Source of the DNA: Prorocentrum cordatum
Lineage: Eukaryota; Sar; Dinophyceae; Prorocentrales; Prorocentraceae
Assembly (NCBI GenBank): GCA_963575745.1
Contig: CAUYUJ010018297.1
Span: forward strand, 58,501-122,500
Direction: 5' to 3'
DNA: 64,000 bases
Shown here: positions 39,120 through 50,062 of the stretch, piece by piece
How the letters are laid out: each line of letters starts with the position of its first letter
Position numbering within the stretch: position 1 is the first letter of the stretch
Position numbers and translations under genes: made by a program
Notes under the pieces: generated by a model
Databases searched by the model: none
What the model was told of the DNA's origin: nothing
Seen by the model: only the letters and a program-made list of their open reading frames with translations

Positions 39120-39440
39120 GCTCCATCGTTGTCCATTTCATCAAGCAGCGCTTCATCGGGGAGTGCTTCGTTAAGTGCTTCAACGTGGAGAGCTTCATCG
39201 TGGCGTGCCTGAACGCGGCGTGCTTTACCGTGGAGTACTTCGTGATGGGTGCTTCGCTATTGGGTACGTTATCGGGGCGTGCTATGCTCCATGATGGCGT
39301 GGTTGACTGAGGCGTGCTTCCTCAGGGAGTGGCGTGCTTCATCGTGGAGTGATACGTCGTGGAGGGTCCCATCGGGGTTTCATCGTGGAAGGCTTCATCG
39401 TGGTATTCATCGGGGTGGCGTGTTTCACCCTGGATGTGCA
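39120..39440. repeat. Degenerate minisatellite GCTTCATCGTGGAGT
   Basis: GTGCTTCATCGTGG words at irregular 15-18 bp spacing. The same words fill 40,140-40,880. Confidence 0.75.
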
Positions 39441-39594
39441 TTGCCCTACATGGTCTTCGGCTCTGCTTCGCCGAGTCCGCTTTTGACGCGCGCGCCACCT
39501 CGCCCTGTATTCCCCTGCACGCTCCCAGCGCTCTGTTCTGCTTGTGGCCCCACTCATCTCGGTGCACTGGGCCTCGTCGTTTGTAGGCTTAGCA

Positions 39595-39772
39595 GTGGGC
39601 ACCAACACCAACACCGAGGGCTGCCTCCACCATGGGAAGGTGATCCTAGATTTTGGTGCTGGTGGCAATCCTTCGGCCACCTTGCAAGCCCAAATATTAC
39701 CACCATCACCGAGATCGAGATCATCTTCCCTCGGTGGAGGCACATCGCCGATATTGGTGTTTGGTGTCCACC
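39595..39772. mobile_element. Foldback MITE, GTGGGCACCAACACC ends
   Basis: Left GTGGGCACCAACACCAACAC, CCTCCACCATGGGAAG and TTTTGGTGCTGGTGG pair with the complement of CTTCCCTCGGTGGAGG and TATTGGTGTTTGGTGTCCACC. The arms are about 75 bp, so nearly the whole 178 bp folds. Confidence 0.75.
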
Positions 39773-40139
39773 TCTGGGCCTCCGAGTCCTGGCCTGCCAC
39801 ACCAAACCAGCCCCGGCCTCCGCCGCTCGTTTGCAGCTCGCGGTACCCCACCCACACCTTCCGCTTCAAGCTGGCACCGGGCTCCGCTGCTGCTCGGACG
39901 CAGCTGCAAGTTCTTCTACGGCATTCCTGCGCCAGCATCCATGGTCTGAGCGGGCTCCTGTTTCTTCCCTAGCCTATCGCGCTCTGTTCTCCTCCAGTCG
40001 TGCCTCAGTTCGCTCCTGGTGCACCCCACCGCCAGCTACGACTGGCGTCTGACTGTCTTGGACCACTTGGCGCCCGCGGACTTAAAACAGTTTAATCCTG
40101 GAGGCAAACTTCATCGAGAAGGGCTTCCTGGAGGGCGTT
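39773..40139. other. No gene seen
   Basis: Mixed sequence between the foldback and the second minisatellite block. Confidence 0.3.
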
Positions 40140-40880
40140 ATTGTGGCGCGCTTACTCGGAGAGGCGTGCTTCAAGGTGACGCGCTTCCTCGTGTCGTGCT
40201 TCACGGAGGCGTGCTTCACGGAGGCGTGCCTCCTAACAGCGAGCTTCACCGAGCGTGTGCATGTTTCATCGTGGCGGGCTTCATCGGAGAGGGTTTCATC
40301 GCGGGCTTCCTCGTCGTTCCGCGCTTCGCTGTGAAGTGATACTTAGTGGAGGGCTTCTTTGGGGGTGTTTCACTGCTGCGTAATTAATCGGAGGCATGCT
40401 CCACGGAGGAGTGATTCATTGGGGCGTGCCTCAAGGAGGCTTGCTTCCCGGCGGCGTGCTTCGTGGAGGCGTGCTTCCCAGAATGCTTCAACACGGAGTG
40501 CTTCACCAAGGAGTGCTTCACCAAGAAGTGCTTCACCAAGGACTGCTTCACCGAGAAGTGCTTCACCACAGAGTGTTCCCCATGGAGGTCTTCGCCAAGA
40601 AGTGCCTCGTGTGAGCTGAATCATCGGGGAGTGACTCATCGGAGAGTGGTTTGTGGAGTGCTTCATCGTGGAGCGCTGCATCATAGAGTGCTTCACCGCC
40701 GTGGACAGCTTCATCGTGGATTTCTTCACCGGGGAACGCTTCATCGGGGAGTGCTTCATCACGGGGGTGCTCCTCGGGCGTGCTTCATCGTGGCGTGCTT
40801 CCTGGAGGCATGCTTCACGGCTGCGTGCCACAGGAAGCGTGCTTAACGGGTGCCTGCCACAGGAGGCGTGCTTCACGGGT
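40140..40880. repeat. Degenerate minisatellite, second block
   Basis: GAGTGCTTCACC, GGCGTGCTTC and similar words, 15-18 bp apart; includes four close copies of AGTGCTTCACCAAG near 40,495-40,570. Confidence 0.8.
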
Positions 40881-40924
40881 GCGTGCCTCGTCAAGTCCCT
40901 CCCTTTCTGGGTGATGACGTTCGG

Positions 40925-41158
40925 TGGGCCGTCCTCTCTGCAGTCGCCACGCTTCGGCCGTTCCCGGGCCCCTACGGCCTGGCTGGAGTCGCTCTTCAGT
41001 CACCGGTCGCCGTCAAGCTCGCGCGGCGGGGAGCAGACACAACAGGGCGCACCGCATCATCGGGCAACCGTTGCGGCTGCACCGTGCGGTTGCGGCTCCC
41101 CATCAGAGCCAAACAATGTGCCGGTTCTTCATCTCATGCATTCCTACGATATGCAAGC
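40925..41158 (+). repeat. 230-bp repeat next to (CAT)n, copy 2
   Basis: See the copy at 38,545. CGGGGAGCAGACACAACAGG and TTGCGGCTGCACCGTGCG are the clearest shared words. Confidence 0.7.
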
Positions 41159-41159
41159 G

Positions 41160-41233
<74 letters not shown>

Positions 41234-41257
41234 CATCCTCATCCTCATCCTCATCAT

Positions 41258-41288
<31 letters not shown>

Positions 41289-41344
41289 ATCAGCAGCATC
41301 AGCATCAGCATCAGCATCAGCATCAGCATCAGCATCAGCATCAG

Positions 41345-41378
<34 letters not shown>

Positions 41379-41746
41379 GTCATTATCATCATCATCGTCA
41401 TCATCATCATCCTCATCATCAGTAGCCTCATCATCATCATCATCATCATCATCATCAACATCAGCAGCAGCATTATCAGCGTCAGCAGCAGCATCATCGT
41501 CACCACCAGCATCATCATCATCAGTAGTAGTAGCCTCATCATCAGCATCATCAGCAACAGCATTATAAGACACATCAGCAGCAGCAGCAGCATCATCGTC
41601 ACCACCACCAACATCATCATCAGCATCATCATCACCGTCATCATCATCAGCATCATCATCATCACCACCATCAGCATCATCATCATCGTCATCATCATCA
41701 TCAGCATCATCATCATCATCACCATCACCATCACCATCACCATCAC

Positions 41747-41800
<54 letters not shown>

Positions 41801-41860
41801 TATAATCATCATCAGCGTCATTAGCATCATCATCAGCACCATCATGAGCAGCGTCATAAT
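41159..41860. repeat. (CAT)n microsatellite
   Basis: About 700 bp of CAT with CAG, CGT and CCT variants, including a regular CATCAG block near 41,285-41,345. Confidence 0.95.
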
Positions 41861-42826
41861 CCGGGTCATCCTCATGCTCACCCGCCTCCTCCCCTCACCC
41901 TATCACTCCCCCAAGTCACGCGTGCGCAGGACGGCCTCATTCACCCCATCCACCTTCGCTTCACACTCAACATCATTATCCTTATCTTCCTCATCACACT
42001 CCTCTTCCTCATGCTACTATTTCTCCTGCTCTCCTTTATCCTGCATCCTAGTCCCCTTATTCCTGTACCTCCTCCTACTCCACCTCCTCCTCATGCTGCC
42101 CATCCCCTTATTCAATCCTCACCCTCCTCCGCTCCGCCTGATCCTCGTCTTCCTCCTCATCCACACCTCCCTCATCTTCCTCCGCCACCCCCACCCCGTC
42201 GGCCAATCGTTAGCTTAATCGGTAGAGAATGGGTGATATTTGAGGTCTGTTTCGTCATCATTCCTCGTATCCCAGTCCTCCATCCTGATTCCTCCCTCTT
42301 CCACTCGCCAGCATCCGTCACCCTCCACTCTGCACCAATCCTTCTCCTCTGGACGGGCGTTTACCCCCTGGGACCTCCTCGACGCGTGTGGCCCCGAGGC
42401 CAGAAATGTGCAGCAGCTTCGAAGATGGAAGGCAGGCCGGGCAGGCCCCGTAGGTGTTAGCAAAAGCGCCGGGGGGCGTCTTTGTCTCGTTTTCAAGATC
42501 GGCGGGCTGCTCTGTTTTGGGAGCAATTCTGCCTCGGTGTGGGGATTGCCGTCTCGCCGCTTTCTGTTCGTTGTGCGATCCTTGTCCTACTTGCTTGATT
42601 GCCATGTTTGGTGTCTGTGTCCTGCTTCTGTCAAGCGTTCTCTGTTTTTGGGTTGGCGTTTTTTTCTGTGCTGGGTTGCCGCTGCTCGCTCGTTTCGTGC
42701 CTGGCCGGTGCCGTTCTTGGTATGTTTCTGGTTGCAGCGCTTCTTATGCTTTAGTAAACGACCACACGAAAGGTTGAAAACATTATAATAAAAAACAGCG
42801 TTTTTAGAACAAAGGGTAGGTCGTTT
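41861..42826. other. No gene supported
   Basis: C/T-rich sequence to about 42,180, then ordinary DNA. An open frame at 42,454-42,777 includes a hydrophobic stretch but has no other support. Confidence 0.35.
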
Positions 42827-43205
42827 TCAACATGCGGCTCTCGCCTCAGCGTCGCACACATTCGTCTTAGACGTCTGCTGCATATTCACGGATGGAGGGC
42901 GGGTGGTTTTCGAACTACGGCTCTCGCATTAGCGCCGCGCATAATCGCCTGACACCTTCGCAGCAGACTTACGGATGGAAGGGTGGGTGGTTTTCGAACT
43001 ATGGCTCTCGCATCAGCGCCACGCATAATCGTCTTACACGTCTGCAGCAAGTTCACGGATGGAAGGGCGGGTGGTTTTCGCAATATGGTTCTCGCCTTCG
43101 CGCCGCGCATAATCGTTTTAATTTGCTGCATCAGATTCACGGATGGAGGGCGAGCCGTTTTCAAACTTTGGCTTTCGCCTTAGCGCCGCGCACTTTCGCT
43201 TTACA
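42827..43205. repeat. 84-bp tandem repeat, about 4.6 units
   Basis: ACGGATGGA starts units at 42,888, 42,971, 43,055 and 43,139, after a partial unit. Each has GGCGGGTGGTTTTCG, GGCTCTCGC and CGCGCATAATCG. 84 bp is 28 codons, and the plus-strand frame 42,892-43,467 stays open through it (GGWFSNYGSRISA repeated). Differences between units are spread over all codon positions, so coding is doubtful. Confidence 0.9.
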
Positions 43206-43289
43206 AGTTCGAAAGAGCTTCAAGGATTCGTACGGTCGAGATTACAAGTCTGATTTTCTGGCAAGCAAGACTTCGGATTGTCAGGACGC

Positions 43290-43425
43290 AACAGCCACAC
43301 GGACTCGCGGTGTTGAAATTCCAGGAATGGTGTTGTGGCAGGTTATTTTAAACTGTCAGGACGCATCAATCACGTTCATCCGCGGAGTTGAAGTCGCAGG
43401 CACGGTGGTTTGGCACGATTGCGGA
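43290..43425. repeat. Diverged 75-bp duplication
   Basis: TGTCAGGACGCA begins two units that also share CGCGG.GTTGAA and GTG.T.TGGCA. It continues the open frame of the 84-bp array. Confidence 0.55.
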
Positions 43426-43429
43426 TTAT

Positions 43430-44281
43430 TAGGCGACTGTCTTCTAATGGGCCACTTCTCGCAATGAAATCTTGTTCTGCAGTCATGTGCCGAGGAAATT
43501 GGAAGGATACTGTAGTTGATTGCAACATCGCTGATGCAGTATGGGGTCGCACAAGTTGTTCTCCTCCTTGTCCTCCCCTCCCCTCCTCCTCCTCCTCCTC
43601 CTCCTGTCTGGCCCGCACGCGGACGCTGCTGAGTCTTCGAAGGTGAACCCCAAGACCGCGGAGTTCGGGGGCCCTCGGGAGAGTGCTCTGTCGGGTGTTG
43701 GTAGAAGTACCCCTGGTCCAAGGTACCCCGGGGATCCTCGGGGTGGCCCAGACGGCCTCCAGGGCACCCCTCACGAGGCCCAGAGGGCCCCAGGGGCTCC
43801 AGTATGGAGCGAAAAGCTGGGGGCACCTTGGGCCAGGGGCACCTCTAGCAACACCCGACTCTGGGCCACACGCCCACGTGCGCTCTGCTCTTGATCCCGC
43901 CGCTTCCTTCACGGATCCGCCCGCGGGCCGACGTGGGCCTCGCAGGCCTCTGTCGGCCAAGCGGTCCCACGGGCGAGCCTGCTGCTTTCCTCTTGGCAAT
44001 CGCCAGCAACGCGGTCTCCTTCCAATTCGAACCGGTGAGTGAGCTCACTGCTACTGGGAAGGCACAGCATCGCTCGCTCGCATCCCTTCCGCCCGTCTTC
44101 ACAACATGAACTCCTCCTCCTCCTCCTCCTCCTCCTCCCCCTCCTCCTCCTCCTCCTCCTCCTCCTCCTCCTCATCCTCCTCCATGTCCTTCTCCTCCTC
44201 GCCATCATCACCATAGCAAAGTCGTCACATTCATCATCGCCGGGTTCTTCAATTAGGCTCATACATGCGCTTGCCAGTAGG
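43430..44281. other. No gene supported; (TCC)n at 43,577 and 44,110
   Basis: Two TCC tracts and G/C-rich sequence. CCCCAGGGGCTCCAGTATGG-type words are near-palindromic (43,790-43,860). Confidence 0.4.
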
Positions 44282-44376
44282 CTAGTATAGAGTGTCTTCG
44301 TCGTCGTCAGCGTCGTTACCATCCTGCCCCTCGTCACCCTCCGACTCGGTGCCCATTGATTCTCTGCCTCCAAGAC
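44282..44376 (-). CDS. Gene B terminal exon, acidic tail and stop
   Basis: Minus strand: after TTCTGCGAG the frame reads LGGRESMGTESEGDEGQD, then GNDADDDEDTLY and TAG at 44,282-44,284. An acidic C-terminal tail is common in nuclear and transport proteins. This is the first stop in the natural frame downstream of the helical exons of gene B, so it is taken as the end of that gene. The next exon upstream is at 45,470, with phase not testable. Confidence 0.45.
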
Positions 44377-44639
44377 CTCGCAGAAAATTCGGTCACGGAG
44401 ACGGTCCCCTTCCCATCCCAGGCACAAGAGGGCCAACGCATCAGACGCCCAAGCCCACGTGTCCTCTTCCTCCCTTGTAGTTGTCGCTGTTTCGACGCCT
44501 TTGCTCTGAGCAGGCGAAGCTGCACTCTCTGCCCTGCGGCCAGCCTCACACAGAAGGAGCGAGGGCAGAGCATCACCCGTACGGGTTCGCGCGCGCACCA
44601 GTGCAAGTGATCGGAAAACTCCAACAATCTCGCTCGGCT

Positions 44640-44870
44640 TTTTGTGGCCGATTCCGGAGACCCTGAACTTAACGCAAAGATGCTTTCATCTCTTAGGGGC
44701 GCACGCTTCACTTCCGCCGCCTTCCGCCGCCCTTCCGCCGGCTTCCGCCGGCGCAGGCGGCCTCGTTCTACTACCGCCAACCTTCCGCCGCCCTTCCGCC
44801 GCGGAAGAGATGGCAACACCTTCGATCCTCGAAGGCAAGGCGGTTCCTGGAACGCCTCAAGCGCGGACCC
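44640..44870 (+). repeat. TTCCGCC-rich dispersed repeat
   Basis: GATTCCGGAGACCCTGAAC, TCATCTCTTAGG, then CTTCCGCC blocks, GAAGAGATGGCAACACC and GATCCTCGAAGGCAAGG, GGAACGCCTC. Inverted relative at 23,330-23,580. Confidence 0.65.
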
Positions 44871-45252
44871 GCCCTTCATGCTCGCCTCGCACTTCAAGAC
44901 CTGGCTCCTCGGCACGCACACGAAGACTCACAAACGGTCGGAGTGTGGCTCCCTCGCGCTCTCGGCCTCTCCGGCTCTTCATCGCCTCGCGCCTTCCCTC
45001 TTCCCTAAGGCCCAGCAATCTCCGTGTCCTTCTCCTCTCCTCTGGGGCTCAAGAGACGGGGGCCAGTGCAAACGGGGGCCAGTCAGAGCGCGGGATCTTG
45101 CAGGATCCTGCGGAGTCAGGGGCGCACTGACCGGGGCTTTTGGGCGCAGGATCCTGCAGGATCCTGCAGGGCCTGACTGACCCGCGTCTGGATCGACCCT
45201 GGTCAGCAGCTCCCCGGCTCCTGCCTCGCTTCTCCCAGTCGGCTAGACGCAA
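44871..45252. other. No gene supported
   Basis: Near 45,095-45,170 the word AGGATCCTGC recurs five times in palindromic arrangement (GCAGGATCCTGCAGG). Confidence 0.4.
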
Positions 45253-45416
45253 GAGTGACCCTGGGCAAGAGTGACCTTTGGTGCGCAGCTCTGGGGGGTG
45301 CGAAGGGGCCCAAACCCGAGGGCGCGGGCCGCTTATACATCGCATCGCGCTCGGCGATCGGGGGGAGCCCCATGAGAGCCCGCACCACAGAGGTCACTCC
45401 GGCGAGGGGTCACTCC
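45253..45416. mobile_element. Inverted-repeat element, GAGTGACC ends
   Basis: GAGTGACCCTGGGCAAGAGTG with ACCTTTGGTGCGC pairs with GCACCACAGAGGTCACTCCG and GGGGTCACTCC. A diverged copy lies at 59,235-59,400. It sits just downstream (minus sense) of the exon at 45,470. Confidence 0.7.
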
Positions 45417-45469
45417 TTACGTGTCGTCGACCTCTCCTCCGGGGGGGGGGAGGGGGGAAGGGCGCGCAC

Positions 45470-45532
45470 CGGGCCGCCGAGGCGCTCGAGCTGCGCGCCG
45501 ACGGCCTGCAGCAGCTGGGCGACGATGTCGCG
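45470..45532 (-). CDS. Gene B exon, helical
   Basis: Minus strand, exactly 21 codons, phase 0 at both ends, between CGCCCCAG and GTGCGC: RDIVAQLLQAVGAQLERLGGP. An amphipathic helix of HEAT/ARM type. Confidence 0.45.
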
Positions 45533-46280
45533 CTGGGGCGCGGGGGCGGCAGGAGGCGACTCCGGGAGAGAGCAGCTGCCCCGACATCTCGGGGGATGGA
45601 CAGGACCCCCCTTGCGCCTTGCGCAAGACGTGGTTCAGTGAAAACGACATCAGGCCCAAACCTGGCGGGCGCAAGCCTGGAAAATGACGGCCGCGGCGCC
45701 CTCTCGGGAACCGAAAACGGGCAATTCACGAATCGACGTGTCGGGGTGGGGGTTCTGTCCACCCCCGAATATCGCTTGGCACTGCCCACTGGCTCTGGTA
45801 CATTGAGCCAGAGATCCCAACCCTGCGCGCCGTCCTGCCGACAGGAGAGCCCAGAATCGAATCGACCAGTCGGATCAGCAATCGGCATGAATCGGATCGG
45901 CGGAAATCGGCAGCCGAGTCGGGAAAAATCTGATCGGCGGGCATCGGCAGGCTAGTATGCCTCCACTGAGAACTCGGAACCCACATCGGAATCCCAAGCC
46001 GAATCGAATTGGAATCGGAAGCCATGGAAATCGAATCGAACCGGAAGAATCGAAACGAGCCCTGTGCCGATGAATAAATATCGACAGCTCGATGCCTGGA
46101 CAGCAACAGATCGATGACTGGGCAGCTGCTACGCCCAGGCCAAGCTACGTCCAGCTACATCCATGGACACATTCCTCGATGCATGCGTGGGCATACCCAT
46201 ACAGATGCCCAGGCATCAGCTGTGGCATACCCAGGCATCAACATGGCCATGCCTAGGCATGTCACCATGACTGCGTAGGT
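45533..46280. repeat. Short degenerate minisatellites
   Basis: 45,845-46,040 repeats GAATCGG/GAATCGA words. 46,185-46,270 repeats CATACCCAGGCATCA. 22,225-22,290 has similar GCGGGATT words. Confidence 0.6.
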
Positions 46281-47106
46281 ATCTAGGCTGGGGGTTCAGG
46301 GTGATGGCTGGGAGCTGTGCGACCGGGCCGACCCAAGATATCGCTCGGCGGGATTCCACGCCAAAATGGGCAACCAGACCTACGCCGGCCTAAACAAACT
46401 AAGACGGAGGCTTCCCGCTGAAATAGCAAAACAAATATGGGGCCCGTCAGTGCTCGGACAAGCGTACACGCGCGCGAGCCGCTGCACGTGTGCGCGCGTG
46501 CGCGCATGAGCAGTACTGTACTACCAAGAGAAAGCGCTCACGCTTGCCATGGGCGAACAGGACGCCACGAAACCCTAAGCTGTGTGCACTTCTCAAATGT
46601 GTGCGTGTCATCCCTGCGCAGGGGCCTTGCTCTGTATTGCTCCGAGCTTAACGGATGATGCCCGAAGCAAATGCCAATGAAATAACAGGGAGAGTCAGCA
46701 GGACGAAGAGGGGAATCACAAAATAGGGCGGGGGACTGCCTACATGAGTCACAGCACCATAGCCCCCGCAGTTGCGAGTAAAAGTGAGGGGGCGGGGGTG
46801 GTCGTCGGCAGTTTGCGAGGCTCGACAGCACGTGTGAAGAAATCCGAAGCATGCGCCGACTCTTCTACACAACGTTAAACAAGGAGCCCGCGGCAGGCAA
46901 CGATTTCTTTTCCAAAGTGGGTCGCGGATGAATCGTCAGCAGGTCGGCTGGCAAGTCGTGCGTCGGGTGGCGGTCTGTCGTGGGTGGGTCGCTGGGCAAG
47001 TCACGGGTAGGCCGTGGGTGGGTCGCGGGTGCGTCGGGGGGCGGAGCCGACAGCGAGAAGAGCAGAAACCCACCCACTTCAGCCACGCACCCAGGGACGA
47101 TGTTAG
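46281..47106. other. No gene seen
   Basis: Ordinary sequence; a GTGGGTGGGTCGC-like short repeat at 46,940-47,040. Confidence 0.35.
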
Positions 47107-47300
47107 GCGGCGAGCAAGGGAGGGAAGTGAGAAGGAAAAGGCCTTCTCAGACGGCGGCGGGGCTTCTCAGAAGCCCTCGCGCCTTCGGAGAAGTCTTTCG
47201 CGTCTTCGGAGAAGGCTCAGAACACTTCTCCGAAGGCTGGGGGACTTCCGAGCCCTCTGAAAAGGCCCGCCCCTTTTCACTTTCCCCGTGGGCTCGCCGC
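47107..47300. mobile_element. F8 inverted-repeat element, copy 2
   Basis: GGCGGCGAGCAAGGG with GAAGTGAGAAGG pairs with CCTTTTCAC-type CCCCTTTTCACTTTCCCC and GGGCTCGCCGC. Interior full of CTTCTC and TTCGGAGAAG. Confidence 0.75.
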
Positions 47301-47336
47301 TGAGTAAGACCAGACGCCTCACTTACTTAGGAGCAC

Positions 47337-47488
47337 GACACCACCATCGCCAGAGCGAGGAGCCAGGGGGGGATCCTCGCGGTGGTGTGGTCCACCACCC
47401 CCGCTCGAGGCATCCCCTGCCCCTGGCGAGGGGAGGCACCGTGGGCCGTGACCTCCTCGCTGGAGGTAGCACCGCTGGTGGCGGTGTC
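47337..47488. mobile_element. Inverted-repeat element, GACACCACC ends
   Basis: GACACCACCATCGCCAGAG and GAGCGAGGAGCC pair with CTCCTCGCTGGAGG and CCGCTGGTGGCGGTGTC. Confidence 0.65.
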
Positions 47489-47525
47489 TCCGTTTTTCTC
47501 TTCTAATCATATAGAACGCACAAGG

Positions 47526-47721
47526 ACATACTAGTACTATGTGTCCTCCTCGTAGGCCTGCGTCCGACCCGAACAGTCAGCAGAACTATATTGTAGTACA
47601 TCGTTTCCCGAGCGGTGCGACCAGAAAGCGCACGCCACAACGCATATACTACAACATTTCTCGGTGCGCGCGTCGCCCTGTCGCCCCAGGGGGGGCGACG
47701 CACACAAAGTACTAGTACATG
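47526..47721. mobile_element. Foldback MITE, ACTAGTACT ends
   Basis: CATACTAGTACTATGTGTCC pairs with GCACACAAAGTACTAGTACATG. Inner ATTGTAGTACATCG and GCATATACTACAACAT, with GAGCGGTGCG and CGGTGCGCG, are also inverted. Most of the 196 bp can fold. Confidence 0.7.
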
Positions 47722-47752
47722 CTGGAGTGCCGCCGATCACAGACGAGCCCCA

Positions 47753-47823
47753 TGGCGCGGCGGACTCTTCGAGCTGGACCGATCCGCGAGGATCGGTCCT
47801 GCCTTGAAGAGCCCGCCGCGCCC
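47753..47823. other. Strong hairpin, about 30-bp stem
   Basis: GGCGCGGCGGACTCTTC and GGACCGATCC pair with GGATCGGTCC and GAAGAGCCCGCCGCGCC around a GCGA loop. It could be an RNA structure, a mobile-element remnant or a rearrangement scar. No known RNA family recognised. Confidence 0.6.
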
Positions 47824-47849
47824 AGGGCCCGAATCGGAACGAAAGCGCA

Positions 47850-48015
47850 CCATTAGATCCGATGTCTTGATCAAGTCAACGCGGGGTCCCTGGATTTCCC
47901 GAGCCCTTTCCCTGGGTTCGGCTTTTTTATCTTGCGTCGTTATTCGACGGTCCCGGGGCTCGGCGAGGACCCCGAGAAACCGAAAACGGAGCAAGACATC
48001 CGTCTTAATTTTTGT
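47850..48015 (-). mobile_element. F1 element, decayed, inverted
   Basis: GATGTCTTGATCAAGTCAACG, CCCGAGCCCTTTCCCTGGG, TTATTCGACGGTCCC and GAAACCGAAAACGG align with the complement of F1. Confidence 0.5.
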
Positions 48016-48365
48016 GCTACGTTGGAGCTCTGGGAGCGCACGTCCTCTCGACCCGACTACGCGGAAAAATAAGACATCGTGAGAAATCGCGACTCGAGCC
48101 CCGGACCCCATCTTTCTCTATAGCATTCTTCGGGCCAGATCGATCTGTGAAGGTCCAGGGGCCCAGAACTATGCGAAGACGCCCCACCCGAAAAAACTGC
48201 GACGCCAGGCTCTCAAGGGAGCCCTGGGAACGCGCGCCCTCGTGTTTCGCCGTCCTCACTGAAGTCGTGGGAACGCGCGCCCTCGCTTTCCACGCCGTCC
48301 AGACGACACCGAGGGGCGGCAGGGTGCCCTCCGCGCGCCCGGGACCGCCCGAGCCCGCGCCGCGC

Positions 48366-48458
48366 CTGGGCGCACAGCCGCAGCCCGAAGTCGCTCAGCA
48401 GCGTCCGCAGCAGCACCAGGGGCCGGACCGGCCTCTCCGTCCGGCTCACGGCGCTGAC
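48366..48458 (-). CDS. Gene B exon, HEAT-like
   Basis: Minus strand, exactly 31 codons, phase 0, between GTGCCCCAG and a GC donor after GCCCAG: VSAVSRTERPVRPLVLLRTL, then LSDFGLRLCAQ. Two short helices of HEAT type. If the GC is not used the frame stays open for a further 70 bp. Confidence 0.45.
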
Positions 48459-48479
48459 CTGGGGCACAGTCAAAACTGA

Positions 48480-49074
48480 AACTCAGCATGAACGATACTC
48501 TGGGTTTCTTGATAAGCGTGGGGGGGTATCCCCCCAACAGGGGTCATCCTCGCCTCGTCGTCGCACCGCGACAGGGGTCGGAGCGCCTTCGGCGCGCGGT
48601 GGCTGCCCACGACGGGGGTCGATGTGGGGCTGTCGGCGGGGGTGACTCCTCAGACGCTTATTAAGAAACTCGGAATAAGGGTGCAAGCCCCTTGGGCGCC
48701 CATGTCGAAGCTTTTTCGAGCGGGGCTGGCCATCGCAAGGGGTTGATAGACAGAGGAGGCAAAGATACAATGGAGCCCTGGGGAAGGTTACCGTCCTTAC
48801 CGTCGGTTTCAACTGTAGGTGGCGACAGCCCCCCTCAACCATCGGTTCTCCTGAGTCGATGGGGGGCGGGGGGTAATTAGGGCTCGGATTTCGCCAGGTG
48901 CTTGACGAATGCGAGCCCTGCCCCCACCGCCAATCGAGCTGCCCGATTCGTTGATCGGATTCGGCCGCCGACTTGGGGGGGGGGGGGGGCGGCCGGGCCA
49001 CCGAGCGAGGAACAAGACGTACTTCACAAAGAAACAAGCTTCTCGGTCGCCCGGCTGGTGAGGCCCCGGGCTGC
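48480..49074. other. No gene supported
   Basis: Contains GGGGTCGATG and GCGACAGGGGTCGG palindromic words and a G13 run near 48,976. Confidence 0.35.
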
Positions 49075-49260
49075 GCGGAGACAGCCTCCCCAGGCAGTAG
49101 CCCAGGCTGGCCTCAACTGGCCCACCGAGTGGTCCCAGCTGGGCCTAACAGGCTCCCCGAGTAGTCCCAGTAGTCCAGGGCAGAATCCACACCCTGGCAC
49201 CGCCCCTGGCGGCAACCCCAACCCGGGGCGCGCGCCCCAGGATTGAGGTGTTGAGTCCGC
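49075..49260 (+). repeat. CAGGCTGGCCC repeat, uninterrupted copy
   Basis: Holds two internal units ending CCCACCGAGT and CTCCCCGAGT. It corresponds to 34,128-34,480 without the F4 insertion. Confidence 0.65.
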
Positions 49261-49424
49261 CCCAGTCGATTAGGGGGCCCTGTCAGGGGTTAGGGCCAGC
49301 TGGCACTACTCGTGGGGGCAGTTGAAGCCAGCAAGGAAGGGCCACCTGGGAAGGCTGTCTCTGCGCAGCCCGGGGCCTGACCAGCCGGGCCATCGAAAAG
49401 CTTGTAAAACAAAACATGTTATCC

Positions 49425-49610
49425 GGCGGCGCGCCGGGAGGGGAAGGATTGAGAGGGAGCATGCCTTCGCAAAGGCGGCAGGGCTTCTCGGAAGCCCTCT
49501 GGCCTTCCGAGAAGCCGTCTGTGCCTTCCGAGAAGGCTTAAGCCGTAGGCATTCTGAGCCTTCTAAGACGCCCGCGCCCCCTCTCTGCTTTCCCCCCTGG
49601 GCTCGACGCT
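49425..49610. mobile_element. F8 inverted-repeat element, copy 3
   Basis: GGCGCGCCGGGAGGGGAAGG and GCATGCCTTCGC pair loosely with CTTTCCCCCCTGGGCTCG; interior GAGAAGCC/GGCTTCTC words. Confidence 0.6.
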
Positions 49611-49891
49611 GAGTCTTTCTCCGACGAGCAAGATATCACGGATCGCCTCTCGGTGGCCTGCTGGAGCACCAGCATAAACGGGCAGTCGCCGGCCAGAAAC
49701 ACAACGCGCATTCCAGAAACCACGACGTCTAGAAGGCGGACCTTACTGCAGATCCCCGCGCCCACACGCCAGTGCCCCAACCTGGTTGTGACGATGCTGC
49801 GCCGCTGTGTGTCCTGCAAGAGGGAGGAGGAACACAGAGGAGGCGGGCGCCGAGAAAGCATCAACTGCAAGGAGGGGGGAGGGGGGCGAGA

Positions 49892-50062
49892 GGCGGGGAT
49901 TTATCCATATCCACCGCCTGGGAACCGACGTCCTGGCGCCCCAGCGGGCGGTGGATATGGATATACTCTGGCTCCCGGGGGGCCGAGTATATGCATATCC
50001 ACCGCCTGTGGAAGTCCGCGAAGATCGATCCCTCAGGCGGTGGTTATGGATAAATCCCCGCC
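49892..50062. mobile_element. F3 inverted-repeat element, copy 2
   Basis: GGCGGGGATTTATCCATATC with CACCGCCTG pairs with CAGGCGGTGGTTATGG and ATAAATCCCCGCC, only one mismatch in about 29 bp. Inner GGTGGATATGGATATAC and GTATATGCATATCCACC are also inverted, giving a cruciform of several arms. Confidence 0.85.

Noticed and set aside
42200-42275. tRNA-like GTTAGCTTAATCGGTAGAG
   Set aside because: No matching acceptor stem, anticodon stem or T-arm could be formed.
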